Source: an uncultured Enterorhabdus sp.
Lineage (GTDB): Bacteria > Actinomycetota > Coriobacteriia > Coriobacteriales > Eggerthellaceae
Assembly (NCBI GenBank): GCA_947645965.1
Contig: CANSES010000030.1
Span: forward strand, 1-12,183
Direction of reading: 5' to 3'
Length of the DNA stretch: 12,183 bases
Below, piece after piece: positions 6,824 to 12,183 of the stretch (within the stretch, counting starts at the first letter, position 1; each line of letters begins with the position of its first letter). Position numbers and translations under genes: made by a program. A model generated the notes under the pieces. It was not told where the DNA came from. It made no database searches and was given only the letters and a program-made list of their open reading frames with translations.

Positions 6824-6976
6824 GGTGTCCCTTTCGTTCCACCGTCATGAATGCGCCGGCGATTCGGGCATTCGCCCAAAGCGCGCCGAGCGCATCGGTT
6901 TATCTTCCCGAAATACCCCGTCAGAGACAAGCCCTTCAGCGAAAAAGACATGACCCCGACCTTCTGCGATGGCCCC
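6824..6976 (-). promoter_or_regulatory. Long 5' leader of the secreted DPBB gene
   Basis: If the promoter at 6977-7005 is right, this gene has an untranslated leader of about 145 bases. Two small hairpins are visible: GGGC/GCCC with a 4-base loop (6866-6877) and CCGA/TCGG with a 5-base loop (6886-6898). I looked for the conserved blocks of the c-di-AMP (ydaO) riboswitch, which often controls cell-wall hydrolases, and did not find them. No riboswitch class is assigned and I see no small gene here. Confidence 0.3.
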
Positions 6977-7005
6977 ATACTACCATGATCTTCAAAATAA
7001 TACAA
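6977..7005 (-). promoter_or_regulatory. Candidate promoter of the secreted DPBB gene
   Basis: On the minus strand TTGTAT (7005-7000) and TAGTAT (6982-6977) are separated by exactly 17 bp, and the -10 is extended (TGGTAGTAT). The -35 box overlaps the left half of the palindrome at 6992-7035. The local sequence is A/T-rich against a GC-rich background. Confidence 0.55.
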
Positions 7006-7035
7006 ATATTCGTTCGTGTTATTGTTGTATTTTGA
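6992..7035. promoter_or_regulatory. 44-bp imperfect palindrome, putative operator between divergent promoters
   Basis: TCAAAATA at 6992-6999 is mirrored exactly by TATTTTGA at 7028-7035. Inner matches include 7002-7005 with 7022-7025, so about 15 of 22 positions pair around a centre at 7013/7014. It overlaps the -35 boxes of both the leftward and the rightward promoter. Ribbon-helix-helix antitoxins usually repress their own operons by binding such dyads. That this is the antitoxin's operator is inference. Confidence 0.5.
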
Positions 7036-7053
7036 GGCGTCGTCTCTTATACT
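7025..7053 (+). promoter_or_regulatory. Candidate promoter of the antitoxin-PIN-recN unit
   Basis: TTGTAT (7025-7030) and TATACT (7048-7053) are separated by 17 bp, about 59 bases before the antitoxin ATG. The -35 lies in the right half of the palindrome. I see no other promoter-like sequence before recN, so it may drive all three genes. No LexA-type GAAC-N4-GTTC box was found. Confidence 0.6.
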
Positions 7054-7111
7054 GGCAGCAGCGAAACGGTCGTGAGACACGGCCCTCTCTCAACTATCTG
7101 AAGGAGGATCC

Positions 7112-7405
7112 ATGCACGCCATGGTCACCGCCCGCGTTCCCGTGGAAATCCGCGATCAGGTGAACGCCCAGCTGCGCGATATCGGCTCGTCGCCCACCGA
7201 GCTGGTCAACGCCGCCTACGATTACGTGCTGAAAACCGGCGAGCTGCCCGACGTGAACCGCGGCGATGCCCCGCTGCGCATCACGCTCACCGATGCCCAG
7301 GCCAACGAGCTGCGCTTCCGCCTGCGCCATGCCACCTGCCCGGTACCCGGCTCGTTTTGGGAAGATCAGGCGGCCCTGCGCCGTGCCGAGGAAAGGAGGG
7401 GCTAG
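7112..7405 (+). CDS. RelB/DinJ-like ribbon-helix-helix antitoxin
   Basis: Likely the DNA-binding antitoxin of a type II toxin-antitoxin pair, acting in the cytoplasm by neutralising the next gene's product and repressing the operon. Seen (97 residues): MVTARVPVEIRDQVNAQL (from residue 4) supplies the beta strand and first helix, and GSSPTELVNAAYDYVLKTGELP supplies the second helix and the typical RelB/DinJ ending. The charged C-terminal half (about 53-97, with ITLTDAQANELRFRL) would be the toxin-binding part. The ATG at 7112 follows AAGGAGG by four bases; Met4 (7121) is the alternative start. The stop codon is 2 bp before the PIN gene. The RHH identity is fairly clear; the target is unknown. 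Confidence 0.8.
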   Translation: MHAMVTARVPVEIRDQVNAQLRDIGSSPTELVNAAYDYVLKTGELPDVNRGDAPLRITLTDAQANELRFRLRHATCPVPGSFWEDQAALRRAEERRG

Positions 7406-7407
7406 CC

Positions 7408-7854
7408 ATGCGCCTGCTCATCGATCGCGACGTGCTCTTGGAATTCGTTGCCGAGCACCAAAGCTCCGCTGAGGCCTGGAACAAGCTGCACGCCCTGGAA
7501 CTCACCGGCGCCGCCGAACTGTGGGTGGTCACCTCGGCCTACGACGGCCTGCGGCGCACGCTGGCCGAGGCCCTTCCCGACGAGACCGTGCGCAGCGCCC
7601 TGCGCTCCACCATGAGCTTTCTGTCGGTCTGCTCGGTCGACGGTGCCGACGTGCGCTTCGCGCTCGACCACGTGGCGCTGCCCTACGAGAGCGCCCTTAC
7701 CGAGTCCTGCGCCCGCAAGATCCAAGCCGACTACATCATCACGCGCTCAGGCGCCCTCGAGCTGTCCCGTGCCGTGCGCCGGGTTGAGCCCGACGAGCTG
7801 TTCGAGGTGCTCGAACACGAGCGCGATATCGTATTCGATCTGATCGACTTCTAG
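7408..7854 (+). CDS. PIN-like protein, putative toxin partner of the RHH antitoxin
   Basis: Probably the ribonuclease-type (VapC/PIN) toxin of the pair. Seen (148 residues): an N-terminal strand LLIDRDVLLEF (3-13) with Asp6, as in the hhhDxxhhh start of PIN domains. A C-terminal block, PYESALTESCARKIQADYIITRS (92-114), corresponds to the family's DFEDALQ...DYIVTRN segment, and VEPDELFEVLE closes the fold. Odd: the family's DxxD pair appears as Glu94/Glu99, and the usual TRN..DF reads TRSGALE, with no Asp and at best Glu118. Catalysis is therefore uncertain. The ATG at 7408 has an AAAGGAGGG site seven bases upstream, inside the end of the antitoxin gene. The in-frame GTG start further upstream (7357) is rejected. 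The stop codon overlaps the recN ribosome site. Confidence 0.72.
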   Translation: MRLLIDRDVLLEFVAEHQSSAEAWNKLHALELTGAAELWVVTSAYDGLRRTLAEALPDETVRSALRSTMSFLSVCSVDGADVRFALDHVALPYESALTESCARKIQADYIITRSGALELSRAVRRVEPDELFEVLEHERDIVFDLIDF

Positions 7855-7866
7855 GAGGGCCCGTTC

Positions 7867-9489
7867 ATGATTGACGAGATTCACGTGCGCGACATCGCCC
7901 TCATCCGCGAGGCGACGCTGGCACCCTCGCCGCGGCTCACGGTGCTCACTGGCGAGACCGGCGCCGGCAAGACGGCGCTCGTCTCGGCCTGCAAGCTGAT
8001 CATGGGCGCGCGGGCCGACAGCTCGGTGGTGCGCGAGGGCGCGGCGGGCGCCGAGGTGGCCGGCCGCCTCTTCTCGGACGCCGATCCCGAGGGCGACATC
8101 GTCGTCAACCGCAAGGTCAGCGCCGACGGCCGCTCGCGGGCCACGCTGAACGGCTCCATGGCCAGCGTGTCCGAACTGGCCCGCACCGTGGGGCCCCTCA
8201 TCGAGCTCGTCGGCCAGCACGAGTACCAGGCCCTGCTGAAAGCCACCGAGCACGGCCGCATCCTCGACGGCTGGGACAACGCTACCGCCGCCGCGGCCGC
8301 CAGCTATCGTGCGGCCTTCGAGGCCGTCGCCGACGCCCAGGCCGCTCTCGACGAGGTGCAGGCCCAGGCCCAGGCGTCCTCGACCCAGCTCGATGAGGCC
8401 CGCTTCGCCCTCCAGCAGATCGAGGCGGCCAACCCCCAGCCCGGGGAGTACGACGAGGTGCGCGATTGGCTGGCCCGCGCCGAGCACGCCGAGGTGCTGG
8501 CCCGCAACTCCCATGGCGCGGCCGAGGCCCTCTCGGGCGACGGCGGGGCGCTCGATGCCCTCAATACCGCCATCGCCCTCATCGACGAGGCGGCTCGGGC
8601 CGATGAGGGGCTTGCCCCCTATGCCCAATCTCTGCGCGAGACCTGCTTCGTCGTGGAAGACGTCGCCCGCGATATGGCCGGCTACTGCGACGACATCGAT
8701 TTCGACAGCGCATCGCTTGCCGAGGCCCAGGAGCGCCTCGGCACGCTCACCGGTCTTATGCGCTCGTTCGGCCCCACCATGGACGAGGTGTTCGCCCGCT
8801 GGGACGAGGCGAGCCGTCTCGTGTCCGCCGTCGACGATGCCGACGAGCGCCTGGCGGCGACCACGGCGGCCCTGGAAGAGGCCGAAGCGGCACTCCAAGC
8901 AGCCGCCGCGGCCTACGATAGCCAGCGGGTCGCCTGCGCCCCCGCCTTCTCCCAGGCCGTGGGCGAGGTGCTGGCCCAGCTGGAGATGGGCAGCGCCGAG
9001 CTCACCTGCACCGTAGAGCCCCTCCCCCGCGAGCGCTGGACCCGCAGCGGATCGGCCGACGTGGCCTTCGCGTTCAAGCCCGGCAAGTCGATGCAGCCCA
9101 GGCCCTTGGCCCGCATCGCCTCGGGCGGCGAGATCAGCCGCGTGATGCTGGCCATCAAGGTGGTGCTCGGCGCCAAGGACGGCACCGAGACCCTCATCTT
9201 CGACGAGGTGGACGCCGGCGTGGGCGGCAGCACGGCCAACGCCCTGGCCGCCGTGCTCGCGCGCTTGTCCGAGAGTCACCAGGTCATCGTCATCACCCAT
9301 CTGGCCCAGGTGGCCGTCATGGCCGACACCCACTACGTGGTCAGCAAAACCACAGGCGACGCCCCCGAGACCACCCTCACCCCCGTCACCGACGATGCCC
9401 GCGTGGCCGAGATCGCCCGCATCCTCTCCGGCAGCGCCACCGCCGCCTCCCTCGCCCATGCCCAAGAAATGCTCGAGGCCCACGCCTAA
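7867..9489 (+). CDS. recN: DNA repair protein RecN
   Basis: RecN is an SMC-like ATPase that acts early in double-strand-break repair, binding DNA ends with RecA. Seen (540 residues; the family is about 550-590): MIDEIHVRDIALI, the usual N-terminus; Walker A GETGAGKT (29-36); the Q-loop region ELVGQHEYQALL (113-124); two Ala/Glu-rich coiled-coil arms (about 140-220 and 310-355); the ABC signature ARIASGGEISRVMLAIK (415-431); Walker B TLIFDEVDAGVGG (442-454); and VIVITHLAQVA (473-483) with the switch His. All ATPase motifs are intact. The ATG is preceded seven bases upstream by AGGAGGG, which overlaps the TAG of the PIN gene, so the two are almost certainly co-transcribed. No nadK, tlyA or argR gene lies directly upstream, although those are common recN neighbours. 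The gene ends facing the deacetylase. Confidence 0.97.
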   Translation: MIDEIHVRDIALIREATLAPSPRLTVLTGETGAGKTALVSACKLIMGARADSSVVREGAAGAEVAGRLFSDADPEGDIVVNRKVSADGRSRATLNGSMASVSELARTVGPLIELVGQHEYQALLKATEHGRILDGWDNATAAAAASYRAAFEAVADAQAALDEVQAQAQASSTQLDEARFALQQIEAANPQPGEYDEVRDWLARAEHAEVLARNSHGAAEALSGDGGALDALNTAIALIDEAARADEGLAPYAQSLRETCFVVEDVARDMAGYCDDIDFDSASLAEAQERLGTLTGLMRSFGPTMDEVFARWDEASRLVSAVDDADERLAATTAALEEAEAALQAAAAAYDSQRVACAPAFSQAVGEVLAQLEMGSAELTCTVEPLPRERWTRSGSADVAFAFKPGKSMQPRPLARIASGGEISRVMLAIKVVLGAKDGTETLIFDEVDAGVGGSTANALAAVLARLSESHQVIVITHLAQVAVMADTHYVVSKTTGDAPETTLTPVTDDARVAEIARILSGSATAASLAHAQEMLEAHA

Positions 9490-9511
9490 CCCGCACCCAG
9501 AGACACCTTTT

Positions 9512-9632
9512 GTTGGGGAGGGCTTCAGCCCTCCCGCAGCCCCCCTCTCTCCCGCCGCACTCTGCGACCCCCGTAGGGGAGGGCTTCGGCCCTCCCTCAA
9601 TCCGCAAGCGCGCACGGGACCCCCTCCCCAAC
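9512..9632. repeat. Palindromic intergenic element with two near-identical hairpins
   Basis: Two copies of a 24-base unit (9515-9538 and 9576-9599), identical at 22 positions and 61 bases apart, each form an 8-bp stem GGGAGGGC/GCCCTCCC. The loops are TTCA (9524-9527) and TTCG (9585-9588). The region is bounded by an 11-base inverted repeat, GTTGGGGAGGG (9512-9522) and its complement (9622-9632). The spacer is C-rich. This looks like a REP/BIME-like or MITE-like dispersed element, but the window alone cannot show whether it recurs. No gene is seen in 9490-9693. Confidence 0.65.
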
Positions 9633-9635
9633 GCT

Positions 9636-9666
9636 AAAAAGGGGACCCGGCCAAAGCCGGGTCCCC
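9636..9666 (-). terminator. Intrinsic terminator of the polysaccharide deacetylase gene
   Basis: An 11-bp perfect GC-rich stem pairs 9641-9651 with 9656-9666, with a 4-base loop. On the minus strand it is followed immediately by TTTTT (9640-9636), and it lies 27 bases after the deacetylase stop codon. On the plus strand a T-run appears only about 11 bases beyond the stem (9677-9680), so it may also stop recN transcripts, less efficiently. Confidence 0.85.
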
Positions 9667-9693
9667 TCAAACGCACTTTTCCCAAAAGCCCTA

Positions 9694-11334
9694 CTACCCC
9701 TGGGCCTCCTCCAGCGACTGGGCAATGGCCTTGGCATCATCATAGGCCAAAAGCTCGTCGATGGTGACGAACTTGAACCCCTGCTCGCGCAGGTAGGGCA
9801 GCGCGATGCGCAGGGCCTCGATGGTCTGGCTGCGCGGGCCGCCGCCGTCGTGCATCAAGATGATGTCCCCGGGCTTCGCGCTCTCGATGCGCTGGGCGAT
9901 GGCATCCACGCCCGGGCGACGCCAATCCTCGGTGTCCACGTTCCAGCCGATCTCGGAGGTCACGTAGGGCTGTAAGTTCCAGATGATGCCGCCGTGGTAG
10001 TTGCCGCCCGGCGAGCGGAACGCCTTGGAGGCCTCGGTGCCCGTGGCATCGGTGATGGCCTGCTGGCCCTTCTGCACTTCCTCGATCTGCTCCTCGGGCG
10101 TCTGGCGCGTCATGTCAACCCCGCGGCCATCGCCAGCCGACGCGTGATCCCAGCTGTGGGTGGCGATCTGGTGGCCCGCCTCGACCATTTTCTTCATCGT
10201 GTTCGGCTGATCGGCGATCTGATTTCCGATGGTGAAGAACGTCGCCTTCGCCTCATTCTCCGCCAGCACGTCCAGAAGCTCGCTCGTCGTCTCCCAGGGA
10301 CCGTCGTCGAAAGTGAGCGCCACGACCTTCTCGTCGCCCGGGTTGGCGTTGTACTGGAGGTACACGTTGTTCTGCACGGGCGTGACCACTTCTTCCACCA
10401 CGGTGCCCGACACCTTGCCCGTGCGCTTCTCGGTCTTGCCCTTCTCGCCGGGAACGTACACATGGATGGCGCCCTCGCCCAGCTCGGCGCGACCCGGCTC
10501 GATCTCGGTGGTCTCCACGTCGTATTCCTCGGTCACATCTGTGCCGTCGAGGATCTGCACCGTATCGCCCTTATGCAGAGCCGCCTTGGGGTCGGTGATC
10601 TCGTTGCCGTTGACCGTGCCGCTGAAGGCCGTGCCACCACCCTCTTCCAGCATCGCGCCGTCCACGGCCAGCAAGTTGCCGGCCTTCGGACTCACCACGC
10701 CGTCGGCCACGATATCGGCCGGGGAGGTGCCCTGGGGCACCGTGCGCGTCATGCCGTTCACGGTGATGTTGAACGTGGGCGGGTTCAGATAGAAGTAGGC
10801 ACCCACACCGCCGCCCACGAGCAAGAGGGCCACCAGCACGAGCGAGATGATGCCCGCCTTCTTCTTGTTGCTCTTCTTTTTCTTGTAACGATCTTGATCG
10901 GCATAGGGCGACACCATGCCGGCCGCTGCCCCGGGAGGCATCACGCGCGGCCCTGCCGCGGCCGCATAGCCGGCATAGCCGCCCTGCTGTTGATAGCGGG
11001 AACCGTACTGGGGCTGGGCCGCGCCGGCCTCAATGGTCCCTGGCCGAGAGTCGTCAACGTCCACCGGGCCACTCGCCGCAGCGGCCGCCTCTCGCGCCGC
11101 GCGCTGCGCCTCGGCCGCCCGCTGCTCGCGGGCCGCGCGCACCGCTGCCTCAGCCGCCGCGGCAGCACCAGAGGCCCCCGATGCTCCTACCGGAGCACTG
11201 ACGGCTTCCGAACGCGGAAGAGGGGCCGACGGACCAGATTGGCCGCCGTGACGCGGCGCGGGCTTATGCTGGTGGCGAGGATTATTGCGGGGGTTGTTCG
11301 ATCCCCCCTGCAGGGGCGCTGAATGTCGGGGCAT
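9694..11334 (-). CDS. Membrane-anchored polysaccharide deacetylase (NodB/CE4) with long cytoplasmic tail
   Basis: Probably removes acetyl groups from an envelope glycan such as peptidoglycan, outside the membrane. Seen (546 residues): an Ala/Pro/Gln/Arg-rich, disordered-looking N-terminus (1-148); a basic stretch KKKKSNKKK (151-159); one transmembrane helix (about 160-183); an extracellular beta-rich region (about 186-325) containing two short segments, TVNGMTRTV and TVNGNEITD; and a NodB domain (about 335-530). The five CE4 motifs are complete: TFDDGPW (341-347), HSWDH (393-397, the metal histidines), RSPGG (440-444), DTEDWRRPG (467-475) and ILMHDGG (492-498). The missing signal peptide and the internal anchor imply type II topology. 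The ATG follows GAAGGAAG, and two TAG stops in a row end it. It lies downstream of uvrB on the same strand but has its own promoter candidate. The exact substrate cannot be told from sequence. Confidence 0.93.
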   Translation of the reverse strand: MPRHSAPLQGGSNNPRNNPRHQHKPAPRHGGQSGPSAPLPRSEAVSAPVGASGASGAAAAAEAAVRAAREQRAAEAQRAAREAAAAASGPVDVDDSRPGTIEAGAAQPQYGSRYQQQGGYAGYAAAAGPRVMPPGAAAGMVSPYADQDRYKKKKSNKKKAGIISLVLVALLLVGGGVGAYFYLNPPTFNITVNGMTRTVPQGTSPADIVADGVVSPKAGNLLAVDGAMLEEGGGTAFSGTVNGNEITDPKAALHKGDTVQILDGTDVTEEYDVETTEIEPGRAELGEGAIHVYVPGEKGKTEKRTGKVSGTVVEEVVTPVQNNVYLQYNANPGDEKVVALTFDDGPWETTSELLDVLAENEAKATFFTIGNQIADQPNTMKKMVEAGHQIATHSWDHASAGDGRGVDMTRQTPEEQIEEVQKGQQAITDATGTEASKAFRSPGGNYHGGIIWNLQPYVTSEIGWNVDTEDWRRPGVDAIAQRIESAKPGDIILMHDGGGPRSQTIEALRIALPYLREQGFKFVTIDELLAYDDAKAIAQSLEEAQG

Positions 11335-11393
11335 GGTACTTCCTTCACTTGCGACGCTCAGACGCCGCCTAATGCCAAACAGTGAATAAGGCG

Positions 11394-11399
11394 ATTATA
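11394..11399 (-). promoter_or_regulatory. Candidate -10 box of the deacetylase gene
   Basis: A perfect TATAAT on the minus strand lies 60 bases before the deacetylase ATG. No recognisable -35 is found 16-18 bp upstream. That stretch instead holds a small dyad (GAGCGG 11407-11412, CCGCTC 11421-11426), which could be an operator or part of a weak terminator. The rest of the 226-bp gap (11335-11560) shows no gene. Confidence 0.42.
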
Positions 11400-11501
11400 A
11401 GCGCAAGAGCGGCCCATAGCCCGCTCCGCGCCCTTACATTTCCGTAAAGTTCGCAATACGCATTATCTTCACGAAACTTGAACGCACGGCCTCCAGGCAG
11501 C

Positions 11502-11532
11502 AAACCCCCGCCGTCGCGGGATCAGCGACGGC
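11502..11532 (-). terminator. Possible weak terminator downstream of uvrB
   Basis: An 8-bp stem, GCCGTCGC (11510-11517) with GCGACGGC (11525-11532), has a 7-base loop and lies 28 bases after the uvrB stop codon. On the minus strand it is followed by GGGGGTTTG, which has only three T residues. The hairpin is clear, but its function as an intrinsic terminator is doubtful. Confidence 0.4.
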
Positions 11533-11560
11533 AGAACGCTCCCTCCGAAAGCCCTCGTCC

Positions 11561-12183
11561 CTAGGCCCCGCGGCTGCTGCCGTAGGCGGCGTGCTTGCGG
11601 TTGCCGTAGGCGCTGCCCTTGCGGGCCGACTTCTTCAAGTCCTTCAGCACGTCGTCTTCCGACTTGTCCTCCACCGAGCTCTTCAGCTTCACCACCTGGT
11701 CGCGCAGACGGGCCGCCTCCTCGAAGTCCATGTCGCGGGAGGCGGCGGCCATGTCGTCCTCCATGGAGGAGATGATGCGCAGCACCTCTTCGCGGGACAG
11801 CTCGGCCAGCTCCTTGTTCACCTGCTCGGCCGTGGTGCCCTCCACGTCTTCGGTGATGAAGCCCATGATGTCGTTGATGGCCTTGCGGATGGTCTGAGGC
11901 TGGATGCCGTGCTCGGTGTTGTAGGCCATCTGGATCTCGCGACGCCGCCGCGTCTCATCGATGGCGCGGCGCATGGAATCGGTGATGCGGTCGGCGTACA
12001 TGATGACCTGACCCGACACGTTGCGGGCCGCGCGCCCGATGGTCTGGATAAGCGAGCGGTGGTTGCGCAGGAAACCCTCTTTGTCGGCATCCAGGATGGC
12101 CACGAGCGACACCTCGGGCAGGTCAAGCCCCTCGCGCAGCAGGTTGATGCCCACGAGCACGTCGAACTCGCCCCGGCGCAGAT
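11561..12183 (-). CDS. uvrB: UvrABC system protein B, C-terminal part
   Basis: UvrB is the damage-verification helicase of nucleotide excision repair; it is loaded by UvrA and recruits UvrC. Seen: about 206 residues, entering from the right edge and ending at TAG 11561. The family is about 660-700 residues, so roughly the last third is present. [18 protein letters not shown], then [19 protein letters not shown], belong to helicase motif [10 protein letters not shown] (46-54 of the visible part) is motif VI with its arginine finger. [19 protein letters not shown] and IRKAI are typical of the segment that follows. A UVR domain (about 136-168, [16 protein letters not shown]) is the UvrC-binding region. 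The end is a Lys/Arg/Ser/Tyr-rich tail. Reading is continuous to the window edge. No SOS box can be judged because the promoter lies outside. Confidence 0.97.
   Translation of the reverse strand, partial: LRRGEFDVLVGINLLREGLDLPEVSLVAILDADKEGFLRNHRSLIQTIGRAARNVSGQVIMYADRITDSMRRAIDETRRRREIQMAYNTEHGIQPQTIRKAINDIMGFITEDVEGTTAEQVNKELAELSREEVLRIISSMEDDMAAASRDMDFEEAARLRDQVVKLKSSVEDKSEDDVLKDLKKSARKGSAYGNRKHAAYGSSRGA

Noticed and set aside
6751..7080. Small minus-strand ORF in the DPBB leader
   Set aside because: No ribosome site, mixed composition, and it overlaps the signal-peptide codons out of frame; treated as leader.
6985..7111. LexA/SOS box controlling the recN unit
   Set aside because: The closest sequence (CGAACGAATATT on the minus strand, 7016-7005) lacks the GAAC-N4-GTTC symmetry.
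7747..9615. 622-codon open frame antisense to recN
   Set aside because: Low-complexity Gly/Ala/His-rich shadow translation; recN on the plus strand has every ATPase motif.
9512..9632. CRISPR array
   Set aside because: Only two repeat copies, each an internal palindrome, with a single C-rich spacer and no cas genes nearby.
9510..9767. Small ORFs through the recN-deacetylase gap
   Set aside because: They translate the hairpin repeat and terminator into Pro/Arg-rich sequence with no family features; the repeat structure explains them better.
9994..11322. 442-codon open frame antisense to the deacetylase
   Set aside because: Arg/His/Gly-rich shadow with no recognisable motif; the minus-strand gene has the complete CE4 motif set.

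Overview
The window is a GC-rich, densely coded stretch of bacterial chromosome. Third codon positions are strongly G/C and long antisense ORFs shadow the real genes. The gene content (glmS, acpS, pheS-pheT, recN, uvrB) is housekeeping. The codon bias, a pheS T-box leader and the style of the RelB-like/PIN pair fit a GC-rich anaerobic actinobacterium of the Coriobacteriia/Eggerthellaceae type. That placement is an inference from general resemblance, not from a database match.

Layout. Bases 1-994 (-) hold the N-terminal half of glmS, which runs off the left edge. acpS (+) diverges from it at 1145-1699 and converges on pheT. The pheST terminator hairpin carries the acpS stop codon in its loop. 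pheT (1721-4171) and pheS (4187-5248) form an operon on the minus strand. It is preceded by a complete transcriptional T-box leader with a phenylalanine-type specifier (about 5281-5585). Next, also on the minus strand, is a secreted protein (5651-6823) with a PcsB-like coiled coil and a C-terminal RlpA/expansin-like double-psi barrel.

A 288-bp intergenic region (6824-7111) holds two divergent promoters that straddle a 44-bp imperfect palindrome. Rightwards it leads into a tight three-gene unit: RelB/DinJ-like antitoxin (7112-7405), PIN-like protein (7408-7854) and recN (7867-9489). The genes are separated by only 2 and 12 bp. Between recN and a convergent membrane-anchored polysaccharide deacetylase (9694-11334, -) lies a small palindromic element with two near-identical hairpins, followed by a strong terminator. 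The right edge carries the C-terminal third of uvrB (-).

How the genes work together. The window mixes envelope precursor supply (glmS), envelope remodelling (coiled-coil/DPBB protein, deacetylase), acyl-carrier activation (acpS), translation (pheST) and DNA repair (recN, uvrB). The part most worth a second look is the antitoxin/PIN-recN unit, with its putative shared operator facing a cell-wall gene. The second is the palindromic element at 9512-9632. I see no CRISPR array, insertion sequence, phage gene, tRNA or rRNA.
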